A DNA stretch of 64,000 nucleotides. Origin: Demequina silvatica (lineage in GTDB: Bacteria > Actinomycetota > Actinomycetes > Actinomycetales > Demequinaceae). Below, piece after piece: positions 8,359 through 17,714 of the stretch (within the stretch, counting starts at the first letter, position 1; each line of letters opens with the position of its first letter). The position numbers and the translations under genes were made by a program. The stretch is taken from assembly GCF_000971215.1 (NCBI RefSeq), contig NZ_BBMA01000004.1:291187-355186 (forward strand). Reading direction: 5' to 3'. The notes beneath the pieces were generated by a model. That model searched no databases and was not told the origin of the DNA. It saw only the letters and a list, made by a program, of their open reading frames with translations.

Positions 8359-9267
8359 TCAGGCGCGGCCCGCGGGAGCCGAGGCGATGTCGAGGACGCG
8401 CGTGGCCGCGGGCGACAGGCGCCGTCGCGGGTCCCACACGGCGGCGAGCGGGCGGGTGAGGGACGGCCCCTGCACGGGGACGCGGGTGAGGCGCCCGGCG
8501 GCGACGTCCTCGCGCACCGCGCGCTCGCTGAGGGCCGCCACTCCCCCGCCCGCGAGCACCGTCGCGCGGATCGCCGCGGTGGTCGACAGCTCCGCCGCGG
8601 GCGCCGCGACCGTGCCCGGGCCGAGAGCGGACTCGAGCGCCCTCTCGAGCGTCAGCCGGGTGCCGGAGCCCGGCTCACGGCTAAGCAGGGGCGTGCGCGC
8701 GACCTCCGCGGCGCTCACCGAGGTGCGCCGCGCCCACGGGTGGCCGGGCGCGACCACGATCACCACGGCGTCGTGAGCGACCACGAGCGAGGCGAGGCCC
8801 GGCGGCGGGTCGGGCGTCTCGACGAAGCCGAGGTCGTCGACGCCGTCCCGCACGCGCGCCGCGACGCTCGCGCTGTTGACCGCGGTCAGCTCGACCTGGG
8901 CCGCGTCCGCGGTGCGGGAGTAGGCGACCAGCCAGCCGGGCAGCAGGTGCTCGGCCACCGTGAGGCTCGCGGCGATCCGCAGATGCGCGGCGGTGTCCGC
9001 GCGCAGGGCCGCGACCGCCGTCTCGAAGCCGTCCACCTGGGCGAGCACCGCGGCCGCCCAGCCCGCGACCATGACGCCGCGATCCGTGAGCGAGGTGCCG
9101 CGCGCCCCGCGGGTGAACAGCGCCACGCCCCAGCGCCGCTCGAGCGCGCGCATCCGCTGCGATACAGCCTGCTGGCTCACGCCGAGCTCGCGCGCGGCGC
9201 CCGTGAGGCTGCCGCCGCGCTCCACCTCGACCAGCATCCGCAGCTCCTCGACCGATGTCCCCGCCAT
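8359..9267 (-). CDS. LysR-family transcriptional regulator
   Basis: A 302-residue regulator with an N-terminal winged helix-turn-helix (MLVEVERGGSLTGAARELGVSQQAVSQRMRALE, about residues 10-42) and a periplasmic-binding-protein-like effector domain. ATG 9267 has GGAGGG six bases upstream; a longer form would start inside the neighbouring promoter region. It is divergent from the TDT transporter gene with an 83-bp spacer, the normal arrangement for a LysR regulator controlling its neighbour in response to the transported compound. The ligand is not deducible. Confidence 0.93.
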   Translation of the reverse strand: MAGTSVEELRMLVEVERGGSLTGAARELGVSQQAVSQRMRALERRWGVALFTRGARGTSLTDRGVMVAGWAAAVLAQVDGFETAVAALRADTAAHLRIAASLTVAEHLLPGWLVAYSRTADAAQVELTAVNSASVAARVRDGVDDLGFVETPDPPPGLASLVVAHDAVVIVVAPGHPWARRTSVSAAEVARTPLLSREPGSGTRLTLERALESALGPGTVAAPAAELSTTAAIRATVLAGGGVAALSERAVREDVAAGRLTRVPVQGPSLTRPLAAVWDPRRRLSPAATRVLDIASAPAGRA

Positions 9268-9292
9268 GCGCCCTCCGTCACAACCTGTGCTT

Positions 9293-9318
9293 GTAGTTCC
9301 CCATGATTCTTGCACTAC
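9293..9318. promoter_or_regulatory. Candidate LysR operator in divergent spacer
   Basis: A GTAGT / ACTAC inverted repeat with a 16-base spacer lies midway between the LysR and TDT starts. The length and position fit a LysR activation box, but the match is short. Confidence 0.35.
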
Positions 9319-9350
9319 CGCCCCACCGCGAGGCTTGGGAGGGTGGTTCC

Positions 9351-10439
9351 ATGAGCAGCGCACGCGTCCGTTCCGTCCCGCCGAACTGGTTCGCCGCGGT
9401 CATGGGCACGTCGATCGTCGCCACCGCGGCGCACGCGCTGCCGGTGCGCCTGCCCGGGCTGGACGCGGTCGCGTGGCTCGCGTGGGCGGCCGCCGGCGCC
9501 ATCCTTGTCACGGTGGTCGCGGCGACGGCGGTCCACCTGGTGACGGACCGCGGCGCGCTGCGCGGCTACCTGCTCGACCCCCAGGTCGCGCCGTTCTACG
9601 GCGCCGCAGCGATGGGGCTGCTCGCGTTCGGCACCGCGACGCTGCTGGTCGCGGAGCCGCTGCTGGGCCGCGCGGCGGTGGCGACCGCGGGCGCGCTGTG
9701 GGTGATCGGCACCGCGCTGGGCCTCGCGACGGCGGTGGGCGTCCCGGTGCTCGCGTTCACGCGGCACACGGTCGCGCCGGACGCCGCTTCCGGCGCCTGG
9801 CTCATGCCCGTGGTGCCGCCGATGGTCTCCGCCGCGGGCGGCGCGCTCCTGCTTCCCTACCTCCACGGCGGTGCGGCCCAGGCGCTCGCCTACGCGTGCG
9901 TGCTCATGGCCGGCGCCGCGGGCCTCGCGACGCTCGCGCTGCTGCCGCAGATCTGGTCCCGCCTGGCCCATCACGGACGCGGAGCGGCAGTCGCGGTGCC
10001 CACCCTGTGGATGGTGCTCGGCCCGCTGGGCCAGGGCACCACCGCTGCGGGTCTGCTGGCCGACCTCGCCGGACCCGGACTGGGCGCCGATCGCGGCGTC
10101 CTCACCGTCGTCGCCGTCGCCGTCGGCATGCCCCTCATGGGCTTCGCGCTGCTGTGGCTCGCGATCGCCGGCGCCGTCACCGCGACCACCGCGCGCGAGG
10201 GGCTGCCGTTCTCCCTGGCCTTCTGGGCGTTCACGTTCCCCGTCGGCACCCTGGCGACCGGCGCATCGTCCCTCGCGACGCACACGGACGCCGCGGCGCT
10301 GTCCGCGCTGGCCGTCGCGCTGTTCGCGCTGCTGCTCGCGGGCTGGGGCGTCGCCGCCACCGGGACCGTGCGCGACCTGCGTGCGCGGCGCGGTCGAGGA
10401 CTCAGCGTCCCGAACCGCCCCGCGATGGCCGGATCCTGA
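9351..10439 (+). CDS. TDT-family (TehA/SLAC1-like) membrane transporter
   Basis: A 362-residue protein with about ten transmembrane helices and no soluble domain. The opening VPPNWFAAVMGTSIVATAAH is the tellurite-resistance/dicarboxylate transporter signature. Family members export sulfite, C4-dicarboxylates or other anions, and the substrate here is open. ATG 9351 follows GGGAGGG; the in-frame ATG at 9303 is unlikely. A motif copy at 10262 (reverse) reads as GASS between the last helices. Divergent LysR control is likely. Confidence 0.85.
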   Translation: MSSARVRSVPPNWFAAVMGTSIVATAAHALPVRLPGLDAVAWLAWAAAGAILVTVVAATAVHLVTDRGALRGYLLDPQVAPFYGAAAMGLLAFGTATLLVAEPLLGRAAVATAGALWVIGTALGLATAVGVPVLAFTRHTVAPDAASGAWLMPVVPPMVSAAGGALLLPYLHGGAAQALAYACVLMAGAAGLATLALLPQIWSRLAHHGRGAAVAVPTLWMVLGPLGQGTTAAGLLADLAGPGLGADRGVLTVVAVAVGMPLMGFALLWLAIAGAVTATTAREGLPFSLAFWAFTFPVGTLATGASSLATHTDAAALSALAVALFALLLAGWGVAATGTVRDLRARRGRGLSVPNRPAMAGS

Positions 10440-10484
10440 GGACCGAGCGTCCCGAACGGCGGATGTGGCGGGTCCGGCGCGCGG

Positions 10485-11510
10485 TCAGCGCGCGGTCAGC
10501 GCGCGATTGAGCCGCGCGACCCACCACGGGCCCTGGTACACGAACGCCGTGTAGACCTGGAGCAGCGTGGCGCCCGCGGCGAGCACCTCGCGCGCGTCCT
10601 CCTCCGAGGAGATGCCGCCGACGCCGATGAGGCACATGTCGGGGCCCACGCGTCCGCGCAGGCGCGCCATCACCTCGACCAGCCGCGGCAGCAGCACGGG
10701 GCCGGACAGGCCGCCGGGGCCGCGGTCGTGGGAGATGGTGGTGTTGGAGGCCACGATCCCGTCGAGGCCCAGCTCGAGCGCGAGGTCCGCGACGGCGTCG
10801 ACGTCCGCATCCGCGAGGTCCGGGGCGATCTTCACCAGGAGCGGGACGCGGCGCTCGGCGACGGCGTCGTCGGCGGCGGCGCGCGTCGCGGCGAGGATGG
10901 GCCGCAGCGTCTCCACCGACTGGAGGTCGCGCAGGCCGGGCGTGTTGGGCGAGGACACGTTGACCACCAGGTAGTCCGCGTACCGCGCGAGCAACCGCGC
11001 CGAGTACGCGTAGTCGTCCGCCGCGCCCTCCGCCGGGGTCGCCTTGTTCTTGCCCAGGTTCACCCCGAGCACGATCCGCCGGCCGGCCGGGGTCGAGCGG
11101 AGCGCCTCGAGCCGCTCCGCCATCGCGTCCGCGCCCGAGTTGTTGAAGCCCATGCGGTTGCGCAGGCCCCGGACGTCCTTCTCGCGCCACGAGCGAGGCT
11201 TCTCGTTGCCCGGCTGGCCCTTCGGCGTGACGGTCCCGACCTCGACGAACCCGAAGCCCGCGGCCGCGAGCCCCGCGACCGCCTCGGCGTCCTTGTCCAT
11301 GCCCGCCGCGAGGCCCACGGGGGCGGGGAACCTCAGCCCCAGCGCCTCCACCGCGCCTCGCGGATCGGGCGTCGCGACGAGGCCCAGCCGGCGCATCGTC
11401 CGGAACGCCCACGCGCCCCTGCCGATCGAGACGACGCCGAACCGGTGAGCCCATTCGGCGTCGGTGCGGGACAGGACGTGGCGGTAGAGGGGGGCGTACA
11501 CGGGACCCAA
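10485..11510 (-). CDS. pyrD: Dihydroorotate dehydrogenase (quinone), class 2
   Basis: PyrD oxidises dihydroorotate to orotate in pyrimidine synthesis, passing electrons to menaquinone at the membrane. The 341-residue length and N-terminal amphipathic extension ([21 protein letters not shown]) mark class 2. FMN and substrate contacts are seen in [52 protein letters not shown] with the catalytic Ser, and [12 protein letters not shown]. The first ATG is used; a GTG three codons in is possible. The motif copy at 11392 lies in frame TMR (FRTMRRLG), one of the few not reading DDA or ASS. It is divergent from pepA. Confidence 0.96.
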   Translation of the reverse strand: MGPVYAPLYRHVLSRTDAEWAHRFGVVSIGRGAWAFRTMRRLGLVATPDPRGAVEALGLRFPAPVGLAAGMDKDAEAVAGLAAAGFGFVEVGTVTPKGQPGNEKPRSWREKDVRGLRNRMGFNNSGADAMAERLEALRSTPAGRRIVLGVNLGKNKATPAEGAADDYAYSARLLARYADYLVVNVSSPNTPGLRDLQSVETLRPILAATRAAADDAVAERRVPLLVKIAPDLADADVDAVADLALELGLDGIVASNTTISHDRGPGGLSGPVLLPRLVEVMARLRGRVGPDMCLIGVGGISSEEDAREVLAAGATLLQVYTAFVYQGPWWVARLNRALTAR

Positions 11511-11521
11511 GTTACCGGGGC

Positions 11522-11527
11522 TAGGCT
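11522..11527 (+). promoter_or_regulatory. -10 box TAGGCT of leaderless pepA
   Basis: TAGGCT ends seven bases before the pepA ATG and no ribosome-binding site is present, indicating a leaderless transcript. Confidence 0.6.
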
Positions 11528-11534
11528 CGACGGC

Positions 11535-12977
11535 ATGACCTCACTCACCACCACCCAGGACCAGGTCGCGTCCCTCGAGGCCGACGCCATCATCGTCGGC
11601 TGGACCGCGGACAACACCGTCGCCGCCCACCCCCTCCTCTCCGACGAGGCCCGCGAGACCATCGCCGCGGGCGCCTCGCTCCTCGACGCGTCGTCGAAGG
11701 CCGGCAAGGTCACCGTCGTGCCGGGCGCCGGCACCGAGGCCCGCCGAGTCGTGGTCGTCGGCATCGGCGCGGGCACCCCCGCGGACCTGCGCGTCGCCGC
11801 CGGCGAGGCCTCGCGCCAGGTGGGCAAGAAGCCCACCACCGTCGTCGTGGCCCTTCCCGTCGAGGGGGACGATGCGGCGGTCGCCGTCGCGCAGGGCGCC
11901 CTGCTGGGCGCGTACACGTTCACCGACTACAAGTCCGACGTCTCCGCGGCGGTCGACACCGCGTGGATCGTCGCCGGCGCCTCGGACGCCGCGATCGCGC
12001 GCGCCGAGATCCTGGTGCAGGCCGCCGCCGGCATCCGCGACCTCGTCAACACGCCCCCGCTCGACCTCTACCCGGGCTCGTTCGCCGAGGTCGCCGAGCA
12101 GCTGGGCGCGCAGGCCGGCGTCGAGGTCGAGGTGTGGGAGGCGCAGCGCCTCGCCGACGAGGGCTTCGGCGGCATCCTCGCCGTCGGCATGGGCTCCTCG
12201 CGCCTGCCCCGCCTGGTGAAGGTGGCCTACAAGCCGTCCGACGCCACCCAGCACGTCGCGCTGGTGGGCAAGGGCATCACGTTCGACACGGGCGGCATCT
12301 CGCTCAAGCCGTCGAAGTCGATGGAGACCATGAAGTCCGACATGACCGGCGCCGCCACCGTGCTGCACGCCGTCATCGCCGCGGCCCGCGCCGAGCTGCC
12401 CATCGCGGTCACCGCGTGGCTGTGCATCGCCGAGAACATGCCGTCCGGCACCGCCCAGCGCCCCTCCGACGTCATCCGCATCTACGGCGGCCAGACCGTC
12501 GAGGTCCTCAACACCGACGCCGAGGGCCGCCTGGTCATGGCGGACGGCCTGGTCAAGGCGCGCGAGGAGAACCCCGACGTGCTGCTCGACGTCGCGACCC
12601 TCACCGGCGCGCAGGGCGTGGCGCTCGGCACCCGCACCTCGGGCGTCATGGGCACCCCCGAGATCCGCGACGAGGTCGTGGCCCGCGCGAACGAGGTCGA
12701 CGAGGCGATGTGGGCGATGCCCCTGCCCGAGCACCTGCGCGAGTCGGTCGACTCGAAGATCGCGGACCTGCAGAACATCGGCGACCCGCAGGGAGGCGGC
12801 ATGCTGTCCGCCGGCATCTTCCTGCGCGAGTTCGTGGGCGACACCCCGTGGGCGCACCTCGACATCGCCCGCCCGTCCTACAACGAGGGCAAGCCGTGGG
12901 CGGAGAACGTCGCCGGCTCCACCGGGCACTCGCTGCGCACGCTGTTCCGCTTCCTCGAGGAGCGCGCGCAGGCGTGA
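11535..12977 (+). CDS. pepA: Leucyl aminopeptidase (M17)
   Basis: A two-metal exopeptidase of 480 residues that releases N-terminal residues from peptides in the cytoplasm. The M17 catalytic domain is complete: GKGITFDTGGISLKPSKSMETMKSDMTGAA holds Lys and Asp metal ligands, and NTDAEGRLVMADGL is the family signature. TLTGAQGVALGTRTSGVM follows. The N-terminal macro-like domain is divergent, as usual. A motif copy (11867) encodes EGDDAAVAVA in that poorly conserved domain. The ATG at 11535 sits seven bases after TAGGCT. Convergent downstream spacing is closed by a terminator. Confidence 0.96.
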   Translation: MTSLTTTQDQVASLEADAIIVGWTADNTVAAHPLLSDEARETIAAGASLLDASSKAGKVTVVPGAGTEARRVVVVGIGAGTPADLRVAAGEASRQVGKKPTTVVVALPVEGDDAAVAVAQGALLGAYTFTDYKSDVSAAVDTAWIVAGASDAAIARAEILVQAAAGIRDLVNTPPLDLYPGSFAEVAEQLGAQAGVEVEVWEAQRLADEGFGGILAVGMGSSRLPRLVKVAYKPSDATQHVALVGKGITFDTGGISLKPSKSMETMKSDMTGAATVLHAVIAAARAELPIAVTAWLCIAENMPSGTAQRPSDVIRIYGGQTVEVLNTDAEGRLVMADGLVKAREENPDVLLDVATLTGAQGVALGTRTSGVMGTPEIRDEVVARANEVDEAMWAMPLPEHLRESVDSKIADLQNIGDPQGGGMLSAGIFLREFVGDTPWAHLDIARPSYNEGKPWAENVAGSTGHSLRTLFRFLEERAQA

Positions 12978-12998
12978 TCCGCTGCTGATCGCTGGGCG

Positions 12999-13031
12999 AG
13001 GCCCGGTCCCCACGCGGGGGCCGGGCCTTTC
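12999..13031 (+). terminator. Hairpin terminator after pepA
   Basis: A 13-bp stem (AGGCCCGGTCCCC, one G-T pair) with loop ACGC, followed by TTTCCC. Confidence 0.85.
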
Positions 13032-13041
13032 CCATGCCCGG

Positions 13042-13217
13042 GCGCGCGCCGCATCGTCCCCCATGCGTGCCGCGGTGCCGCGCCGCCGGCGGCGGCGTCC
13101 TGCATGCAGGTGCGCACCAATGACAGTCCTGCATGCGGGTCGCGGCGACCCGTATGCAGGACCGATGCGAGTCGGGTCCTGCGGTGCTGGCCCGCGCGAG
13201 CGTCGGGCGGAACGGCG
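13042..13217. repeat. Non-coding palindrome cluster between pepA and a small gene
   Basis: No gene is apparent. It holds a reverse copy of GGACGATGCG at 13050, a perfect 12-bp palindrome CCTGCATGCAGG at 13099-13110, and a long hairpin with 18-base arms (13126-13143 and 13145-13162, one mismatch) beginning GTCCTGCATGCGGG. A competing inverted pair, GCAGGACC (13156-13163) with GGTCCTGC (13175-13182), overlaps the right arm. GTCCTGC therefore recurs three times with inverted copies between. Confidence 0.75.
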
Positions 13218-13553
13218 TCAGCCGTGGTTCTTGCGCTGCTTCTCGTTCCACTCGCGCATGCGCGACGGGTAGCCCGACAGGTTGACGTCGAACGCCGGGA
13301 TGGAGAACTGCTGCGCGAGCTTGCGCGCGGTCGCCTCGTCGGGGACGCGACGGCGCGTCCACTCCCCCGTGTCGGCGACGATCACCATGGTGGTCTGCGT
13401 GACACGCGTCGGGGGCTCGACGAAGGCCTCGCAGCCGGTGTGCGCGGACACGAACGCGCGCAGGTGCGCGATGGTCTCGGCCTTCGCGTCGCGGCCGCCC
13501 GACTGCGCGGCCGAACCCTGCTTGGACCTCGGCTTCCTGGAGAACAGACCCAT
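13218..13553 (-). CDS. Conserved hypothetical protein
   Basis: A 111-residue soluble protein starting MGLFSRKPRSKQGSAAQSGG, with a charged flexible head followed by a compact domain (HLRAFVSAHTGCEAFVEPPT, MVIVADTGEWTRRRVPD, ARKLAQQFSIPAFDVNLSGYP) and a basic tail. I do not recognise a named family; short proteins like this next to lpd occur in other Micrococcales. The start was placed at the ATG before GLFSRK; the 44-residue upstream extension reads into the lpd leader. It is divergent from lpd, with a 113-bp spacer. Confidence 0.7.
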   Translation of the reverse strand: MGLFSRKPRSKQGSAAQSGGRDAKAETIAHLRAFVSAHTGCEAFVEPPTRVTQTTMVIVADTGEWTRRRVPDEATARKLAQQFSIPAFDVNLSGYPSRMREWNEKQRKNHG

Positions 13554-13666
13554 GGCCCCAGCGTAGTCACCGGGTGGGCTGGTGGCGGGCATGTCGCGCG
13601 GTTCGCGCGTCACCCGCCGCGTGGCAAGATGGGCCGTACAGACATCCCTTACAAGGAGATCCCATA

Positions 13667-15052
13667 GTGTCCGAGTCCACCCCACGCTCGTTTGATGTTC
13701 TCATCCTCGGCGGCGGGTCGGGCGGCTATGCCGCCGCCCTGCGCGCCTCCCAGCTCGGCTTCACGGTCGGACTGGTCGAGGAGGCGAAGGTGGGGGGTAC
13801 CTGCCTTCACAACGGCTGCATCCCGACGAAGGCGCTGCTGCACGCCGCCGAGCTCGCCGACAACGCCCGCGAGGGTGAGAAGTACGGCGTCAACACCACG
13901 CTCGAGGGCATCGACATGCTCAAGGTGAACTCCTACAAGCAGGGCGTGATCGACCGCCTCTACCGCGGCCTCCAGGGCCTGGTGAAGTCCCGCAAGGTGA
14001 CCGTCATCGAGGGTCACGGCCGCCTGGTGGGCCCCGACACCATCGAGGTGAACGGCGAGCGCTACACCGGCACGAACATCATCCTGGGCACCGGCTCGTA
14101 CGCCCGCTCGCTCCCCGGCCTCGAGATCGGCGGGCGTGTCATCACGTCCGACCAGGCGCTCGGCATGGAGTGGGTCCCGCAGCGTGCGATCGTGCTCGGC
14201 GGCGGCGTGATCGGCGTCGAGTTCGCCTCGGTGTGGAAGTCCTTCGGGGCCGACGTCACCGTGGTCGAGGCGCTCCCGCACCTGGCGCCGAACGAGGACG
14301 AGGCGCTCTCCAAGGGCCTCGAGCGCGCGTTCCGCAAGCGCGGCATCAACTTCAAGGTCGGCGTCCGCTTCCAGGGCGTGACCCAGTCCGACGCGGGCGT
14401 CACCGTGACGCTCGAGGACGGCACCACCCTCGAGGCCGACATCCTCCTGGTGGCCGTGGGCCGCGGCCCGCGCACCGCCGACCTGGGCTACGAGGAGCAG
14501 GGCATCCGTGTCGACCGCGGATTCGTGCTCACCGACGAGCGCCTCCACACCGGCGTCGCGAACATCTACGCGGTCGGCGACATCGTCCCCGGCCTCCAGC
14601 TCGCGCACCGCGGCTTCCAGCAGGGCATCTTCGTCTCCGAGGAGATCGCGGGCCTGGCCCCGCAGGTCATCGCCGACGTCAACATCCCCAAGGTCACCTA
14701 CTGCGAGCCCGAGCTCGCGTCCGTGGGCCTCACGCAGGCGAAGGCCGAGGAGCAGTACGGCGCGGACAAGGTCCAGGCGCTCGAGTACAACCTGGGCGGC
14801 AACGGCAAGAGCCAGATCCTCGGCACCACCGGCTTCGTCAAGCTGGTGCGCGTGGTCGACGGCCCCGTGGTCGGCATCCACATGATCGGCGCCCGCGTGG
14901 GCGAGCAGATCGGCGAGGCGTCGCTCATCGTCAACTGGGAGGCGCACCCCGAGGACGTCGCCCCGCTCATCCACGCGCACCCGACGCAGAACGAGGCGCT
15001 CGGCGAGGCGCACCTCGCGCTCGCCGGCAAGCCCCTGCACGCGCACGACTGA
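13667..15052 (+). CDS. lpdA: Dihydrolipoyl dehydrogenase (E3)
   Basis: The flavoprotein E3 reoxidises dihydrolipoyl groups of 2-oxoacid dehydrogenases with NAD+. The 461-residue protein has the FAD motif ILGGGSGGYAAALRA, redox disulfide GGTCLHNGCIPTK (Cys46/Cys51), NAD motif LGGGVIGVEFASVW, second FAD motif IYAVGDIVPG and active-site HAHPTQNEALGEA (His438, Glu443). The start is GTG 13667, with AAGGAG eight bases upstream. It runs into sucB with a 27-bp gap, and the two make an operon of E3 plus E2. Confidence 0.97.
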   Translation: MSESTPRSFDVLILGGGSGGYAAALRASQLGFTVGLVEEAKVGGTCLHNGCIPTKALLHAAELADNAREGEKYGVNTTLEGIDMLKVNSYKQGVIDRLYRGLQGLVKSRKVTVIEGHGRLVGPDTIEVNGERYTGTNIILGTGSYARSLPGLEIGGRVITSDQALGMEWVPQRAIVLGGGVIGVEFASVWKSFGADVTVVEALPHLAPNEDEALSKGLERAFRKRGINFKVGVRFQGVTQSDAGVTVTLEDGTTLEADILLVAVGRGPRTADLGYEEQGIRVDRGFVLTDERLHTGVANIYAVGDIVPGLQLAHRGFQQGIFVSEEIAGLAPQVIADVNIPKVTYCEPELASVGLTQAKAEEQYGADKVQALEYNLGGNGKSQILGTTGFVKLVRVVDGPVVGIHMIGARVGEQIGEASLIVNWEAHPEDVAPLIHAHPTQNEALGEAHLALAGKPLHAHD

Positions 15053-15079
15053 TCCGCTTCGACTGAGGAAGAAGAACCC

Positions 15080-16792
15080 ATGAGCAACGACGTCACCCTT
15101 CCCGCTCTCGGCGAGTCCGTCACCGAGGGCACCGTCACCCGCTGGCTGAAGAACGTCGGCGACACCGTCGCCGCCGACGAGCCCCTGCTCGAGGTGTCCA
15201 CCGACAAGGTCGACACCGAGATCCCCTCGCCCTTCGCGGGCACGCTCCTCGAGATCCTCATCCAGGAGGACGAGGAGGCCGAGGTCGGCGCGGTCCTGGC
15301 CCGCATCGGCGAGGCGGGCGAGGCTCCGGCCGCCGCCCCGGCACCCGAGGCCGCCGCTCCCGCGGAGCCCGCTCCGGCTCCGGTCGAGGCCGCCCCCGAG
15401 GCGCCCGCGCCCGCCGCTCCCGCCGCCGAGGCCCCGGCGCCTGCCGCCGCTCCCGCCGGTGGCGGCCGCGACGTCACCCTCCCCGCGCTGGGCGAGTCGG
15501 TGACCGAGGGCACCGTCACCCGCTGGCTCAAGGCCGTCGGCGACTCGGTGGAGGCGGACGAGCCCCTGCTCGAGGTCTCGACCGACAAGGTCGACACCGA
15601 GATCCCGTCGCCGTTCGCCGGCGTCCTCACCGAGATCCTCGTGGGCGAGGACGAGGAGGCCGAGGTGGGCGCCGTCCTGGCCCGCATCGGCGCGCCCGGT
15701 GCCGCCCCCGCGCCCGCCGCCGCTCCTGCGGCCGAGGCTCCGGCACCCGCGCCGGCCGCCCCCGCGGCCCCGGCCCCGGCTCCCGTCGCCCCGCCCGCTC
15801 CCCCGGCGCCCCCGGCCGCCCCCGCCGCCGCCGCTCCGGTGGCCCCCGCGGCCGCCGCATCGTCCGGCTCGGGCTACGTCACCCCCATCGTGCGCAAGCT
15901 CGCCGCCGAGAAGGGCGTGGACCTGTCCTCGCTCGCCGGCACCGGCGTGGGTGGCCGCATCCGCAAGGAGGACGTCCTCGAGGCCGCGGCGAAGGCTCCC
16001 GAGGCCCCCGCCGCCGCTCCGGCCGCGGCGCCTGCCGCTCCCGCCACGTCGGCCAACCAGGTCGAGGTCTCGGAGCTGCGCGGCCAGACGGTCAAGATGA
16101 CCCGCATCCGCAAGATCACCGCCGACAAGATGATGGAGTCGCTGCACGGCATGGCGCAGCTCACCTCCGTGGTCGAGGTCGACTGCACCAAGATCTTCGC
16201 GCTGCGCGCCAAGAACAAGTCCGCGTTCTCAGCGAAGCACGGCGTGAACCTCACGTTCCTGCCGTTCTTCACCCGCGCCACGGCGATCGCGCTGCAGGAG
16301 CACGCGTTCCTCAACGCGTCGGTCGAGGACGGCAGCATCGTCTACCACCCGTCGGTCAACCTGTCGCTCGCGGTGGACACCCCCAAGGGCCTCATGCTCC
16401 CGACGCTCAAGGACGCGGACTCGAAGACGATCGTCGACCACGCCAAGGGCATCGTCGACCTCGCCACCAAGGCGCGCGAGGGCGGCCTGTCCTCCGACGA
16501 GATCTCGGGTGGCACCTTCTCGGTGACCAACACGGGCTCGGGCGGCACGCTGTTCGACACCCCGATCGTCCCCGCGCCCCAGGTGGGCATCCTCGCGACC
16601 TGCGCGATCATCAAGAAGCCGGTCGTGGTCAAGGGCCCCGACGGCGAGGATGTCATCTCCGTCCGCCCGATGTGCTACCTCCCGCTCAGCTACGACCACC
16701 GGATCGTGGACGGCGCGGACGCGGCCCGCTTCCTGCAGACCGTGAAGCGGATCATCGAGGCCGGCGAGTTCGAGTCCGAGCTCGGCCTGTAA
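15080..16792 (+). CDS. sucB: Dihydrolipoamide succinyltransferase (E2), two lipoyl domains
   Basis: E2 transfers succinyl (or acyl) groups from lipoate to CoA at the core of the 2-oxoacid dehydrogenase complex. The 570-residue protein has two nearly identical lipoyl domains (lipoyl Lys43 and Lys170 in DKVDTEIPSP), long Ala/Pro linkers, a peripheral-subunit-binding domain (about 266-305, YVTPIVRKLAAEKGVDL) and a catalytic domain ending in YDHRIVDGADAARF (His540, Asp544). Succinyl versus acetyl specificity is inferred from actinobacterial SucB homologues. A motif copy at 15856 encodes AASS at the end of the second linker. GAGGAAGAAG precedes the ATG. Confidence 0.95.
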   Translation: MSNDVTLPALGESVTEGTVTRWLKNVGDTVAADEPLLEVSTDKVDTEIPSPFAGTLLEILIQEDEEAEVGAVLARIGEAGEAPAAAPAPEAAAPAEPAPAPVEAAPEAPAPAAPAAEAPAPAAAPAGGGRDVTLPALGESVTEGTVTRWLKAVGDSVEADEPLLEVSTDKVDTEIPSPFAGVLTEILVGEDEEAEVGAVLARIGAPGAAPAPAAAPAAEAPAPAPAAPAAPAPAPVAPPAPPAPPAAPAAAAPVAPAAAASSGSGYVTPIVRKLAAEKGVDLSSLAGTGVGGRIRKEDVLEAAAKAPEAPAAAPAAAPAAPATSANQVEVSELRGQTVKMTRIRKITADKMMESLHGMAQLTSVVEVDCTKIFALRAKNKSAFSAKHGVNLTFLPFFTRATAIALQEHAFLNASVEDGSIVYHPSVNLSLAVDTPKGLMLPTLKDADSKTIVDHAKGIVDLATKAREGGLSSDEISGGTFSVTNTGSGGTLFDTPIVPAPQVGILATCAIIKKPVVVKGPDGEDVISVRPMCYLPLSYDHRIVDGADAARFLQTVKRIIEAGEFESELGL

Positions 16793-16811
16793 CGGACCGG
16801 GACAGCTGACG

Positions 16812-17714
16812 ATGCGCGTCGTGATCGCAGGCTCCTCGGGGCTGATCGGCACGGCGCTCAAGAAGGACCTGCACGAGGGCGGCCACGACGTGGTCGCCCT
16901 CGTGCGGCGTTCACCCGCAGGACCCCACGAGTCCCGCTGGGACCCCGCCGCCGGCACGATCGACGCGGACGTGATCCGCTCGGCCGACGTGGTGGTCAAC
17001 CTCGCCGGCGCCTCGATCGGCGCCAAGCGCCTCACCGACTCCTACGCCGCCGAGGTGCGCCGATCCCGCGTGGATTCGACCCGCACCATCGTGCGGGCGA
17101 TCCTCGGGGACGATGCGGGGGCCGGGTTCTCCGGCATGCTCCTCCAGGGCTCCGCGATGGGCTTCTACGGCGACCGCGCCGAGGAGCGGCTCGACGAGTC
17201 CTCGGGTCCCGGCCGCACGCTCCTCTCGGGGATCGTGCGCGACTGGGAGGCGGAGGCGCAGCCCGCGCGCGACGCCGGCGTGCGCGTAGTGACCGCCCGC
17301 ACCGGGCTGGTACTCGCCTCGCACGGCGGCTTCGCCGAACGCCTGCTCCCGCTCACGTCGCGCGGGCTGCTCGGCGCGCTCGGACGTCCCGACACGTGGC
17401 ACTCGTGGATCACCCTCGAGGACCACATCCGCGCGCTGCGCTTCCTCATCGACTCCGATCACCACGGCGTCGCGCTGTGCATCTCCCCCCACCCCACGCG
17501 CGACGCGGCCCTCATGCGCGCCTTCTCCGAGGCCGCGGGCAAACGCCCGGGCTTCCGGGTCCCCAAGACCGTCCTCGACATCGCGGTCGGACGCGCGATC
17601 GAGGACCTGCTCACGTCGCAGCACGGCTCCCCGACCGTGCTGACGCGCCTGGGCTTCGCGTGGCGCCACCCGACCGTCGAGGACGCTACGCGCTGGGTCA
17701 TGGCGGCACGCTGA
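16812..17714 (+). CDS. TIGR01777/SDR39U1-type epimerase-like protein
   Basis: A 300-residue extended short-chain dehydrogenase-like protein. The Rossmann motif is [17 protein letters not shown], followed by [31 protein letters not shown] and [14 protein letters not shown], which together identify the family with the C-terminal DUF1731 domain ([20 protein letters not shown]). Its biochemical role is not known. It follows sucB by 19 bp and may be cotranscribed. A motif copy at 17108 encodes GDDAG in a surface-like loop. Its end overlaps the end of the convergent kinase-like gene by 17 bases. Confidence 0.88.
   Translation: MRVVIAGSSGLIGTALKKDLHEGGHDVVALVRRSPAGPHESRWDPAAGTIDADVIRSADVVVNLAGASIGAKRLTDSYAAEVRRSRVDSTRTIVRAILGDDAGAGFSGMLLQGSAMGFYGDRAEERLDESSGPGRTLLSGIVRDWEAEAQPARDAGVRVVTARTGLVLASHGGFAERLLPLTSRGLLGALGRPDTWHSWITLEDHIRALRFLIDSDHHGVALCISPHPTRDAALMRAFSEAAGKRPGFRVPKTVLDIAVGRAIEDLLTSQHGSPTVLTRLGFAWRHPTVEDATRWVMAAR

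Noticed and set aside
13097..13183. CRISPR array
   Set aside because: Repeats are irregular and inverted, and there are no uniform spacers or cas genes.
13649..16147. An 832-codon minus-strand open frame over lpd and sucB
   Set aside because: Low-complexity antisense of the Ala/Pro linkers; no known domain, and the forward genes are certain.
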